Part shown: positions 55,878 through 64,000 of the stretch, piece by piece
Numbering within the stretch: the first letter of the stretch is position 1
How the letters are laid out: each line of letters opens with the position of its first letter
NCBI RefSeq assembly: GCF_000016065.1
Contig: NC_009092.1
Span: 372,001-436,000, forward strand
Direction: 5' to 3'
DNA length: 64,000 bases
Source of the DNA: Shewanella loihica PV-4
GTDB taxonomy: Bacteria; Pseudomonadota; Gammaproteobacteria; Enterobacterales; Shewanellaceae
Position numbers and translations under genes: made by a program
The notes under the pieces: generated by a model
What the model was told of the DNA's origin: nothing
What the model saw: the letters and a program-made list of their open reading frames with translations, nothing else
The model's database searches: none

Positions 55878-58073
55878 TCACAGGAGATCCTGCGGGTCGC
55901 GATCTAGGCTCCAGCGGCATCGCTTGGCCAGGGGCAGGGCTTCGATCTGCGGCAATGCCTGCTCGAAGGCCTGCTGCAACAGCCCGCGGGTCTTGGTCTG
56001 GAACATCAGCTGACGGCGGAACTTGCCGGCCTTTCTGTCCATGGGGGCGGGCATGGGACCGATGATCTCGCACTGCTCGTCTTGCGGCAGTAACTGGGCA
56101 ACCTGGGCGAGGAAGGCGTCGGCATCTTCGGCCTTGTGGGCCTCGGCACGCAACAGCAACATGTGCCAGGCCGGCGGCAACAGGGCCTGTTTACGCTCCT
56201 CTAGCTGGCCGCGGGCGAACTCGCCATACCCCTTGTGCATCAACTCTCTCAGTATGGGGTTGTCACATTGGTGGGTCTGCAGCAGCACAGTGCCCGGCTT
56301 GCGCGCTCGTCCGGCGCGGCCCGATACCTGAGTATAGAGCTGGCCGAAACGCTCGGGGGCGCGAAAGTCGGCGCTGAACAGGGCGCCATCCACATCTAAC
56401 AGGCCGACCAAGGTGACGTCGGGGAAATGGTGGCCCTTGGCGAGCATCTGGGTGCCGACCAAGATCTTATATTCCCCCTTATGGATGGCGTTAAGGTGGG
56501 TTTCCAGCGCCCCTTTGCGGCTGGTGGTGTCGCGGTCGATCCGCACCACAGGGTAGTTGGGAAACTCCTTAGCCAGAGCGTCGGCCAGCTGCTCTGTGCC
56601 CACCCCTTGGCCCATCAACATGGTGCTGCCGCACTGGTGGCACTGCCGGGGGATGGCGTACTGATTGCCGCAGTGGTGGCAACGGATCTCGCCTAGGGAC
56701 TGATGCACAGTGAAGAAGGCGTCGCAGCGATCGCACTCGTGCAGGTGGCCGCACTCGTGACACAGCAGCGCCGGGGCGAAGCCGCGACGGTTGAGAAACA
56801 GCAGCACCTGATTGCCCGCATCCAGATGGATTCGCATCTCGTTGAGCAGGCCATGGGAGAGACCATTCTTGAGCGGCTGATTGCGGATGTCGATGATCCC
56901 CTGGCGCACCTTCTCGGCGGCGCCGGCGCGGCTTCCCAGGCTCAGGTGTTGGTAGCGCCCGGAGAGGGCATTCTGCAGCGTCTCCAAGGAGGGGGTGGCG
57001 CTGCCAAGGAGCACGGGAATCGATTCCAGATGGCCGCGCATCACGGCTAAGTCCCGGGCGTGATAGCCGATCCCCTCTTGCTGTTTGAAGCTGGCGTCGT
57101 GCTCCTCATCCAGGATGATGATGCCGGGATAGCGCATGGGGGTGAACAGCGCCGAGCGGGTACCGATGATGATGGCGGCCTCGCCACTTCTGGCCAGGCG
57201 CCAGGCGCTCAGGCGTTGATTGTCGGTGAGCCCAGAGTGGATCACCGCCACCTGCACCTTGAAGCGACGCTTGAAGCGGCTGATGGTCTGGGGTGTCAGG
57301 CCGATCTCGGGCACCAAGATCAGCGCCTGTTTGCCCTGCTTAAGTACCGTTTCCAGCAGCGCCAGATAGACCTCTGTCTTGCCCGAACCTGTGATCCCCT
57401 CGAGTAGGGTACAGTGGTAGCCCTGCTGTTGGTTGAGCATGGCGACGGCGATGGCCTGTTCGGGATTGAGCTGATGGGGCGTCTCATCGAGTTCGAGCCC
57501 GTCGCGCCAGCTGAGATTTGATTCGATACGCCGCTCGATACACTCTATCCAGCCCCGTTCAACAAGAGCCTTTAGCGCCGTCTTGCTCTGCTCCAGGGCA
57601 TTGAGTTCATCCTGGCTGAGCTCTGTTTCTAACAGGGCAAGCAGCAGCTTGCGCTGGGCGGGTGCACGCTTTAGCAGATCGATATCCGCTTCCTGTCCGG
57701 CAGCGGTCACGCGCCAGACCTGTAGCTGCTGCGCCTCTACCTCGGCACCCTTACGCAGGGCGACGGGGAGGGCCTGAGACAACATCTGCCCTAGGCTGCA
57801 AAAATAGTAGCGGGCGGCCCATTGGGTCAGCTTGTACAGCGAGGGGGGTAATACCCCTTCATGGTCTAGGAAGGTGATAACCGACTTGATCTGATTCGGC
57901 GCCAAGTCGCAGCTCTGGCTTAGGCCTGTCACTAGGCCGATCAGCTGCTGGCGACCGAAGGGTACCCTGACCCTGACGCCTACCTGAGCCTTGTCGAGAT
58001 CGGCCTCTTTGACGCGATAGCTAAAGGCTTGGCGCATGGGGACGGGGAGGGCGACTTCGACAAACAGGGACAT
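55878..58073 (-). CDS. priA: Primosomal replication restart helicase PriA
   Basis: A 731-residue superfamily 2 helicase that reloads replisomes at stalled forks. The N-terminal 3'-DNA-binding domain is followed by Walker A GITGSGKTEVYL (about residue 230), the DEEHDASF box and the Cys-rich zinc insertion with eight cysteines (CHECGHLHECDRC ... CHHCG ... CHQCGS). Motifs V/VI follow in GTQMLAKGHHFPDVTLV and QVSGRAGR. The ATG of MSLFVEVALPVP is preferred over an upstream TTG. It lies divergent from the FimV-like gene. Confidence 0.96.
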   Translation of the reverse strand: MSLFVEVALPVPMRQAFSYRVKEADLDKAQVGVRVRVPFGRQQLIGLVTGLSQSCDLAPNQIKSVITFLDHEGVLPPSLYKLTQWAARYYFCSLGQMLSQALPVALRKGAEVEAQQLQVWRVTAAGQEADIDLLKRAPAQRKLLLALLETELSQDELNALEQSKTALKALVERGWIECIERRIESNLSWRDGLELDETPHQLNPEQAIAVAMLNQQQGYHCTLLEGITGSGKTEVYLALLETVLKQGKQALILVPEIGLTPQTISRFKRRFKVQVAVIHSGLTDNQRLSAWRLARSGEAAIIIGTRSALFTPMRYPGIIILDEEHDASFKQQEGIGYHARDLAVMRGHLESIPVLLGSATPSLETLQNALSGRYQHLSLGSRAGAAEKVRQGIIDIRNQPLKNGLSHGLLNEMRIHLDAGNQVLLFLNRRGFAPALLCHECGHLHECDRCDAFFTVHQSLGEIRCHHCGNQYAIPRQCHQCGSTMLMGQGVGTEQLADALAKEFPNYPVVRIDRDTTSRKGALETHLNAIHKGEYKILVGTQMLAKGHHFPDVTLVGLLDVDGALFSADFRAPERFGQLYTQVSGRAGRARKPGTVLLQTHQCDNPILRELMHKGYGEFARGQLEERKQALLPPAWHMLLLRAEAHKAEDADAFLAQVAQLLPQDEQCEIIGPMPAPMDRKAGKFRRQLMFQTKTRGLLQQAFEQALPQIEALPLAKRCRWSLDRDPQDLL

Positions 58074-58338
58074 AGATTCGGCTGGCAGCAATAATAGTAG
58101 AACAAGTGTAACCAGACAGCCTGACGAGGGCTACCAGAATCTGTCGCAAGTCGGTGGAAAGCTTAGGCTATTCAGATCTAAGACTTGTGACAAAATTGTT
58201 GAAACATCAAAGAGCTTGTTGCTTAATAGCTAGGTGAGACTCGGGGTTGGCGACTGGCCGGATGGCGGATGCGTGTGACCCTGAGGTGAGCGTCTGAGAG
58301 TCGAATCGATCCACCCAAACAGGGATAAGAAGGTTGCG

Positions 58339-59115
58339 ATGAAGAGAGTGCAATATCTGGTCATGCTGTGCCTAGTGCTGCTAGGGCAAGCCGGGCTAAT
58401 GAGTCTGCCCGCCTGGGCTAAGCTTACCCACGTCAGTATCAATCAAAGGCTGTCAGATCTGGGGCAGCGCCCGACGCTCAGGGTCAATATCGTTACCCAA
58501 TCGGTCAACCTGGATAAGGTGCAGTTTATCGTCGAGCAGCGCTCCGGCAGCGAGCGATTGATGGTCAAGCCGATGAACTCCTATATGTTGCTGCTAAGTG
58601 GCGTCGAAGAGGTGGAAGATGGCGAGGCGCAGCTGGTGGTCAAGGAGTATCTGGTCAACAACTGGCAGGAGGTGAAGCGCATGCCGCTGTTTGATGCCGC
58701 CACGGCTTATCAGCAGAGCAAGCCGGTTAAACCAAAGCCTGTCAAATCAAATACGCCGGTTAAAACAGCCAAGACCAACAAGCAGCCGTCGCAACCCCTT
58801 GCCGCTGCCCAGCAGTCACTAGCAAGTTTGCCGCCTGTCGATGTAGGCGATCGGGTGCAGCAGGGATGTCAGCTGGATTATGCCCCGCCTCAGACCCTGT
58901 GGCGCCTCGGCAGCACCTACGCCAAGCAGTGGCAGCTGAGCACCTATGGCGCCATGCTGGCCATCTTCGAGGCGAACCCCAATGCCTTTAACGATCGCAA
59001 GATCAATGGCCTGCGGGCAGATGTGACCCTTAAGTGCCCGTCGGCGGCCCTCAAGCAGAGATACCAGAGCGCCGATGCGGCAAGAGCAGCCTTCGAGGCG
59101 CTGACGGCAGAATAG
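58339..59115 (+). CDS. FimV-like exported protein with N-terminal FimV and LysM-like domains
   Basis: A 258-residue exported protein: signal peptide (to WAKL), a beta-rich domain (30-130) like the FimV N-terminus (VSINQRLSDLGQRPTLRVNIVTQ), a Lys/Pro-rich linker, and a C-terminal segment (about 190-240; PPQTLWRLGSTYAKQWQLSTYGAMLAIFEANPNAFNDRKINGLRADVTLKCP) matching the LysM-like part of FimV/HubP proteins. FimV binds peptidoglycan and organises polar machinery, but here the transmembrane and cytoplasmic parts are missing. It may be a stand-alone relative. It is preceded by a weak AGAAGG ribosome site. Confidence 0.75.
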   Translation: MKRVQYLVMLCLVLLGQAGLMSLPAWAKLTHVSINQRLSDLGQRPTLRVNIVTQSVNLDKVQFIVEQRSGSERLMVKPMNSYMLLLSGVEEVEDGEAQLVVKEYLVNNWQEVKRMPLFDAATAYQQSKPVKPKPVKSNTPVKTAKTNKQPSQPLAAAQQSLASLPPVDVGDRVQQGCQLDYAPPQTLWRLGSTYAKQWQLSTYGAMLAIFEANPNAFNDRKINGLRADVTLKCPSAALKQRYQSADAARAAFEALTAE

Positions 59116-59295
59116 CCATGGCGGCCGATCGCCGCTGGAAGGAAAATCAGATAACGCAGGAGAATAGTTGCAGGCTATGCTTGTAACTATTGATGGTATC
59201 CTGTACTATCTCGCGCCTAAATATTCTATTAACTGCATGTGGTGTCCGACTTCGGGTTGGAAGTGCGACATGGCCTTAAACTTGAGGTAATCCCA

Positions 59296-59508
59296 ATGAA
59301 ACCAGGCATTCATCCTGAATATGCTGAAATCACTGCAACTTGTACTTGTGGTAACGTTATCAAAGTAAACTCAACTGCAGGTAAGCCACTGCACTTGGAC
59401 GTATGTGGTGCATGTCACCCATTCTACACTGGTACTCAGAAAGTTATGGATACCGGTGGACGTATCGACAAGTTCAACAAGCGTTTCGGTATGCTTGGCA
59501 AGAAGTAA
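59296..59508 (+). CDS. rpmE: 50S ribosomal protein L31
   Basis: A 70-residue zinc-type L31: [21 protein letters not shown]...[13 protein letters not shown], with the four-cysteine zinc site. The internal ATG preceded by TGAGGT is used; the frame extends upstream without family similarity. Near priA, as in Escherichia coli. A terminator follows. Confidence 0.97.
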
Positions 59509-59528
59509 TACTTCTGCAAAGAACTCTG

Positions 59529-59557
59529 AAAAAGGCGCCTATATGGCGCCTTTTTTG
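59529..59557 (+). terminator. Terminator of rpmE
   Basis: AAAAAGGCGCC-TATAT-GGCGCCTTTTTT, with a T-run 20 bp after the stop codon. Confidence 0.92.
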
Positions 59558-59734
59558 TTGCCCGTTTTTGCAGGTCTGTGCCTTTGGGCTCAGCCTGCCA
59601 CTTATCCCGTCACTGAGTTTGCAAGTGGGCCTGCAAGTGGGCTTTCTTGAATAGAGTTGGCGCTCGGCCTAACATGCTTGTAAGGTTATGATATTACTGA
59701 TGACTGAGCGTTTAATTTAGGGAAGCGATTCATT

Positions 59735-60505
59735 ATGGACAAGATTCTGGCCCTCTCTCTTTCTCTCTGCTCCTTCCTGGCGACGGCCGCTGGCAGCCTG
59801 TGCGCGCCGACCCATTATGATGAGACTGTCACCTTCGCCTCGGTGATCGATGGTGATACCTTGATGCTGGAAGATGGCCGTCAGCTGAGGCTTATCGGCA
59901 TCGACTCGCCCGAGATAGACAGGCACTACCCAGAGCTGTCTGAGCCCTTCGCCAATCGCGCGCGCAATTTCCTCGCCTCGCGTCTGCTGCCTGGGCAGAA
60001 ACTCAAACTGGCCTTCGATCGTAAACGTCTGGATCCCAAAGGGAAAACCTTAGCCTATGCCTATACCCAGGAGGGAGAGCACCTGCAGGAGATAATGCTG
60101 AGTCAGGGCTATGCCAAGGCGAGGGTCTATCAGAATGATTATTTCTGGCAGTGTTTGGTCAATATCGAGCGCCAGGCTCGTCAAGAAAGACGTGGATTAT
60201 GGAGCCATAAAAGCTATCAAGCCAAGTCGCCGGATGAGCTAAATCGTGACGATCGCAATCGCTGGCGAGAGGTCAGAGGAGTGGTGACGGGTTTTGAAAG
60301 AAAAGGTCAGCAATTGTGGCTGATTATCGATGAAATCTTTTATGTGGGTATACCTAGAGAAGAATCTGGTAAATTTAGCAACATTTTAACCCTGAACCTG
60401 CTTGAAAGTCCGGTAATTGTGCGTGGTGAGTTGTATTATTCCTACAAAAAATGGCAGATGATCGCCCATCATCCTTCGCAGATAAGTTTGCAAAATAAGC
60501 CTTAG
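59735..60505 (+). CDS. Exported thermonuclease (SNase) family protein
   Basis: A 256-residue protein with a signal peptide (to SLCAP) and a staphylococcal-nuclease OB-fold (residues about 32-155). Catalytic signatures: VIDGDTLMLEDGRQLRLIGIDSPE (Asp and Arg), a second acidic site in GKTLAYAYTQEGEHLQE and GYAKARVYQ. It would cleave DNA or RNA in the periplasm or outside. The C-terminal 90 residues (RNRWREVRGVVTGFERKGQQLWLIIDEIF) form an extra OB-like domain of unknown use. Confidence 0.87.
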   Translation: MDKILALSLSLCSFLATAAGSLCAPTHYDETVTFASVIDGDTLMLEDGRQLRLIGIDSPEIDRHYPELSEPFANRARNFLASRLLPGQKLKLAFDRKRLDPKGKTLAYAYTQEGEHLQEIMLSQGYAKARVYQNDYFWQCLVNIERQARQERRGLWSHKSYQAKSPDELNRDDRNRWREVRGVVTGFERKGQQLWLIIDEIFYVGIPREESGKFSNILTLNLLESPVIVRGELYYSYKKWQMIAHHPSQISLQNKP

Positions 60506-60684
60506 ACCGTTTGGCTTCATAATAAACTGAAATTTTCTAATATCTTGTTTAAAAATCGCCTAATTTCGAGTATCTTAGCGCTCTAATGACCTGCGTCGAT
60601 TTTCGCCAAATCTGGGGGAGCGAGGCGGGGCAAATAAGACCTTACTCTGAATACACTTGTCGCATTTTTTGCAGGATTACTAAA

Positions 60685-61932
60685 ATGGCCGATTTCCGTC
60701 AGCAAGCCCTTGACTACCATGAGTTCCCCGTACCAGGCAAAACCGCCGTTAGCCTGACCAAGCCCGCAGAGACCAGCATGGATCTGGCGCTGGCCTATAG
60801 TCCGGGTGTGGCCGAGCCGGTGCGTGAAATTGCTGCCAATCCTGACGATGCCTACCGTTACACCGCCAAGGGCAACACGGTTGCTGTGATCTCTAACGGT
60901 ACCGCCATCTTAGGTCTGGGTAACCTGGGCCCACTGGCCTCTAAGCCTGTGATGGAAGGTAAGGCGCTGCTGTTCAAACATTTCGCCAATATCGATGCCA
61001 CAGACATAGAGGTGAAGCACCGCACTGCAGAAGAGTTTATCAACACGGTCGAGGCGATTGCCGATACCTTCGGTGGCATCAACCTGGAAGATATCAAGGC
61101 GCCCGAGTGTTTCGAGATCGAGAAGGCGCTGATTGAGCGTTGTAACGTTCCTGTATTCCACGACGATCAGCACGGCACGGCCATCGTGACTGCAGCCGGC
61201 ATGATCAACGCCCTGGAGATCCAGGGTAAGAAGCTGGAAGAGGCTGTCTTTGTCTGTATGGGCGCAGGTGCGGCGGCTATCGCCTGTATGACCATGCTGG
61301 TGAAGTGCGGCGTGCAGCGTGAGAATGTCTACATGCTGGACCGTAAGGGCGTTATCCACACCCGTCGTGAAGATATCAACGAATACAAGGCGCTGTTTGC
61401 CAACAACACAGACAAGCGCACCCTGCAGGATGTGATCAAGGGCGCCGACGCCTTCCTGGGTCTGTCTGGCCCAGACGTGCTGAGTGCTGAAGACGTTGCC
61501 CTGATGGCCGACAAACCGGTGATCTTCGCCTGTTCAAACCCAGATCCAGAGATCAAGCCTGAGCTGGCCCACGATGTACGTAAAGATCTGATCATGGGTA
61601 CCGGCCGCAGCGATTACCCTAACCAGGTGAACAACGTGCTCTGCTTCCCCTTCATCTTCCGTGGTGCCCTGGATGTACGCGCCGCAAAGATCAACGACGA
61701 GATGAAGATTGCCGCGGTACACGCCATCGCAGCCCTGGCGAAAGAGCCTGTGCCAGCCGAGGTATTGGCTGCTTATCCAGACGTGACCGAGCTGAAGTTT
61801 GGTCCAGATTACGTGATCCCTAAGCCGATGGATCCACGCCTGCTGTCAAACGTGGCCAAGGCCGTTGCCCAGGCGGCTATCGACTCGGGTGTCGCGGCCT
61901 TGCCAACACTGCCTGAGCACTACATGGCCTAA
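60685..61932 (+). CDS. Malate dehydrogenase (oxaloacetate-decarboxylating), malic enzyme
   Basis: A 415-residue cytosolic enzyme turning malate to pyruvate, CO2 and NAD(P)H. The N-terminal malic domain includes YSPGVAEPVREIA, NLGPLASKPVMEGKALLFKHFA and the metal-binding FHDDQHGTA; the Rossmann domain includes VFVCMGAGAAAIACM and FACSNPDPEI. It lacks the phosphotransacetylase domain of Escherichia coli MaeB, so it is the short type. The ATG of MADFRQQALDYHEFPVPGK is chosen, with an AGGA ribosome site. A terminator follows. Confidence 0.95.
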   Translation: MADFRQQALDYHEFPVPGKTAVSLTKPAETSMDLALAYSPGVAEPVREIAANPDDAYRYTAKGNTVAVISNGTAILGLGNLGPLASKPVMEGKALLFKHFANIDATDIEVKHRTAEEFINTVEAIADTFGGINLEDIKAPECFEIEKALIERCNVPVFHDDQHGTAIVTAAGMINALEIQGKKLEEAVFVCMGAGAAAIACMTMLVKCGVQRENVYMLDRKGVIHTRREDINEYKALFANNTDKRTLQDVIKGADAFLGLSGPDVLSAEDVALMADKPVIFACSNPDPEIKPELAHDVRKDLIMGTGRSDYPNQVNNVLCFPFIFRGALDVRAAKINDEMKIAAVHAIAALAKEPVPAEVLAAYPDVTELKFGPDYVIPKPMDPRLLSNVAKAVAQAAIDSGVAALPTLPEHYMA

Positions 61933-61952
61933 TCGGCGATGGTAATGATAAG

Positions 61953-61977
61953 AAAAGGGCCTCAGGGCCCTTTTTTA
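61953..61977 (+). terminator. Terminator of the malic enzyme gene
   Basis: AAAAGGGCC-TCAG-GGCCCTTTTTT; stem and T-run about 20 bp after the stop codon. Confidence 0.9.
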
Positions 61978-62106
61978 TTGTGCCATTACCGCTTTATTTG
62001 TATGGTAAGTGGTGTTGCTCAGCCTAGGTGATAAAGCCTTTCGGGATCGTAGATGATAAAGCGGTCTCAGACGTAAAAAATAATAATAATCCTGCAGGAA
62101 GCGGAA

Positions 62107-64000
62107 ATGAAATTGACACAACTCCTCACCAAGAAGTTAACCGGCTTTTGGCTGCTTTCCCTCGCTGCGGTCGCCTTCATCTTTCTGCTTACCGCCCTGG
62201 TCAGTTTCATTCAGCTCACCTATAAGTTTCAACAGCAACAGATGACAGAGCTGGAAGAAATGTTACTGCAGCATCAGGTGAGGCACGAGCTTCAGCACCT
62301 GGATATCTGGTTGCCGCAGATCCTGGCCGCTTACGATGCACAAAAATTTACCCTGATCCGGGGTGATGAGACGCTGTACCGCTTCGACCGGGGTAATCAT
62401 GATCAGAGTGTGGTCAACTACGACAGGGTACTCAACGAAACCTTAGACCTGCATTTTCATATCAGCCTGCCTCAGCCCTTCCTGCTGCACAACATCAGCT
62501 GGCACGGCGGTCTGGTGTTCCTGGTGGGATGCATAGCGGTAGGCCTGCTGGTGCGCCGCGGCTATCTCTGGCTGGCCCTGCAGCTGCAGGGCATAGAAGA
62601 TCTGGCTAAGCGTAGTCATCTGATCCTCTCGGGAGACTATGACAAGGCGCTGGCCGAGACGGGCCATGGCCGTCCAAGGCTTATCAACCGCGCCTTGACC
62701 CAGATGTTGCTTGAGCTCGATGATGCCCAGAAGCAGCGCGCCAGGTTCGATCAGTTTATTCGCTCCAACACCTTCCTCGACCCCGAGTCGGGCATCGGCA
62801 ATCGCCTGTTCCTCAAGAACCGCCTGGACGCCCTGAGCAACAAGGATGGCATGATGGCCCCCGGGGTACTGCTACTGCTGGAGATGGAAGATCTGGATCT
62901 CTTACAGCAGGAGGCAGACGAGTTCAGCATTCAGGAGCTGCTCACCCAGACCATAGGCGGCATCAGTCACCTGCTGGACAGCCAGGCCAACAGCATCTTC
63001 TCTCGTCGCTCCTACAATCAGTTTGCCATAGTCGTGCCGCAGATCTCCCTGGCCGATGCCGAGAAGCTGGCCGCCAGGCTGCTCAAGGTCTGCCTGAGTC
63101 AGCCCCTGGAAGGGGTGAACAATCGCGACGATTTCTTTCATATTGGCGTCGCCTACTTCAAGGTGGGCGAGAGCAAGGAGCAGCTGATCGAAGAGGCCGA
63201 GATGGCGCTGCGGGCGGCCCAGTTTCAGGGCAATAGCGGCTGGTTCATGTATGACAAGGGCGCGGTGGATGAGGAGTTTGCCAGAGGCTCGGTGCGCTGG
63301 CGCAGCTTTCTCGAGTATGCTCTGGTCAACAAGCGCGTGGTGCCCTTCACCCAGGCGATACTCGACAGCGATGGCAAGGAGCACCATAGCGAGGTCTCCT
63401 GTCGTCTGCGCGACAGCAGCGACAACCTGGTGCGCGCCACCCTGTTCTTGCCCATGGCGATCAAGTGCGGCTTGATCCCCCAGATCGAGCGTCAGGTGAT
63501 CGAGGCCGTGTTGTTCGATCTGTTACCCAAGTCACCCAAGGACCAGCGGAAATACAGTATTAATCTCTCTCTGGATACGCTGACCAGCCGCGCCTTTATC
63601 CGTTGGCTACAGACGACCCTGCTGGAGTATCGTCACCTGACGCCGCGGCTGATCTTCGAGATCAACGAAGATATCCTGGTGAATAATCTGGCGAAACTGA
63701 AGGCACCGCTGGATATGATCGCCAAGATGGGTGCCAGCCTGTGTGTCGACCGGGTGGGGCAGCAGGTGGTGAGTACCCAGTATCTTCAATCTTGCCGCGT
63801 AGATCTGATTAAGCTGCACAGATCTATCGTACGACAGATACATTTACGCCAAGAAAATCAATTGTTTGTCAGAAGCCTTATCGGCGGACTCTATCGCACC
63901 GAGGTGCAGGTCTTTGCCGAAGGGGTCGAGTCGCTGGAGGAGTGGCAGACGTTGAAGATTTTAGGGGTGAGTGCAGGACAGGGCAGTTTCTTTAGCGATC
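62107..64000 (+). CDS. csrD: CsrD/MshH-like degenerate GGDEF-EAL protein (3' end outside window)
   Basis: The frame opens at an ATG preceded by GCAGGAAG and runs 631 codons to the window edge without a stop. Escherichia coli CsrD has 646 residues, so little is missing. It has a transmembrane helix at residues 15-37, a short periplasmic region, a second helix (about 140-160), a GGDEF domain whose signature reads RRSYNQF, and an EAL domain whose signature reads EVSCR. Both active sites are lost, as in CsrD, which targets CsrB/C RNAs for RNase E decay instead of handling cyclic di-GMP. In Shewanella the homologue (mshH) precedes the MSHA pilus genes. Confidence 0.85.
   Translation, partial: MKLTQLLTKKLTGFWLLSLAAVAFIFLLTALVSFIQLTYKFQQQQMTELEEMLLQHQVRHELQHLDIWLPQILAAYDAQKFTLIRGDETLYRFDRGNHDQSVVNYDRVLNETLDLHFHISLPQPFLLHNISWHGGLVFLVGCIAVGLLVRRGYLWLALQLQGIEDLAKRSHLILSGDYDKALAETGHGRPRLINRALTQMLLELDDAQKQRARFDQFIRSNTFLDPESGIGNRLFLKNRLDALSNKDGMMAPGVLLLLEMEDLDLLQQEADEFSIQELLTQTIGGISHLLDSQANSIFSRRSYNQFAIVVPQISLADAEKLAARLLKVCLSQPLEGVNNRDDFFHIGVAYFKVGESKEQLIEEAEMALRAAQFQGNSGWFMYDKGAVDEEFARGSVRWRSFLEYALVNKRVVPFTQAILDSDGKEHHSEVSCRLRDSSDNLVRATLFLPMAIKCGLIPQIERQVIEAVLFDLLPKSPKDQRKYSINLSLDTLTSRAFIRWLQTTLLEYRHLTPRLIFEINEDILVNNLAKLKAPLDMIAKMGASLCVDRVGQQVVSTQYLQSCRVDLIKLHRSIVRQIHLRQENQLFVRSLIGGLYRTEVQVFAEGVESLEEWQTLKILGVSAGQGSFFSD

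Overview
The window is a contiguous chromosomal stretch of a gammaproteobacterium, almost certainly a Shewanella. Four things point there: the Wolinella-like fumarate reductase operon, a complete octaheme sulfite reductase (sir) cluster, the conserved gammaproteobacterial blocks prmA-dusB-fis, rho/trxA/rhlB/gppA and rpmE-priA-argS-ftsN-hslVU, and a CsrD/MshH protein downstream of a malic enzyme. The species cannot be fixed from the sequence alone. I see no prophage, insertion sequence, integrase or CRISPR array. Gene density is high, and many genes end in GC hairpins followed by T-runs.

Layout. 1-2.2 kb: the 3' end of a YigB-like HAD phosphatase, a HupE/UreJ metal permease and the YtfE iron-sulfur repair protein. 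2.3-4.7 kb: prmA-dusB-fis on the minus strand with its terminator. 5.1-9.4 kb: a menaquinol:fumarate reductase operon with two tandem diheme cytochrome b genes followed by frdA and frdB, and CRP/FNR-like sites before each cytochrome gene. 9.6-14.8 kb: a LysR regulator, then rho and trxA (minus) divergent from rhlB-gppA (plus). 15.1-21.2 kb: an AT-richer TonB-dependent receptor, a periplasmic thioredoxin, an NTP pyrophosphohydrolase and an NhaC antiporter.

21.2-34.3 kb is the most distinctive region, a dissimilatory sulfite reduction locus split into two divergent operons. The minus operon encodes a dedicated cytochrome c maturation set (CcmF-, CcmH- and CcmG-like). The plus operon encodes SirA (seven CXXCH motifs plus one CX15CH), a rhodanese, an FKBP isomerase with a Met/His-rich tail, a TPR protein, the SirC/SirD quinol-oxidising electron-transfer pair and a NosL-NosD-NosF-NosY set. 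The sulfite reductase family has a heme-copper active site. The locus therefore reads as one unit: electrons pass from menaquinol via SirD/SirC to SirA, special heme attachment is done by the private Ccm set, and copper is supplied by NosLDFY, possibly helped by the Met-rich isomerase. A CadC/ToxR-like membrane regulator follows it.

35.9-42.1 kb: fre and ubiD, a second signal peptidase I, yjjG, an orphan type IV pilin-like gene, tRNA-Ser(UGA) with promoter and terminator, and a possible small membrane protein. 42.3-47.1 kb: cyoABCDE, a quinol oxidase of the cytochrome bo3 type. 47.2-51.1 kb: a Rob-like AraC/GyrI regulator, two small conserved proteins, and hslVU under a near-consensus heat-shock (sigma-32) promoter. 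51.3-53.4 kb: a curlin-repeat (functional amyloid-like) protein with a large internal duplication, preceded by a hairpin-rich unidentified leader and placed between hslV and ftsN, which are neighbours in Escherichia coli. 53.4-61.9 kb: ftsN, argS, priA, a FimV-like LysM protein, rpmE, a secreted nuclease and a malic enzyme. The window ends inside a csrD/mshH gene with degenerate GGDEF and EAL motifs.

The best candidates for new biology are the single-cysteine CcmH and the Met-rich FKBP of the sulfite reductase cluster, the doubled FrdC, and the duplicated curlin protein with its structured leader.
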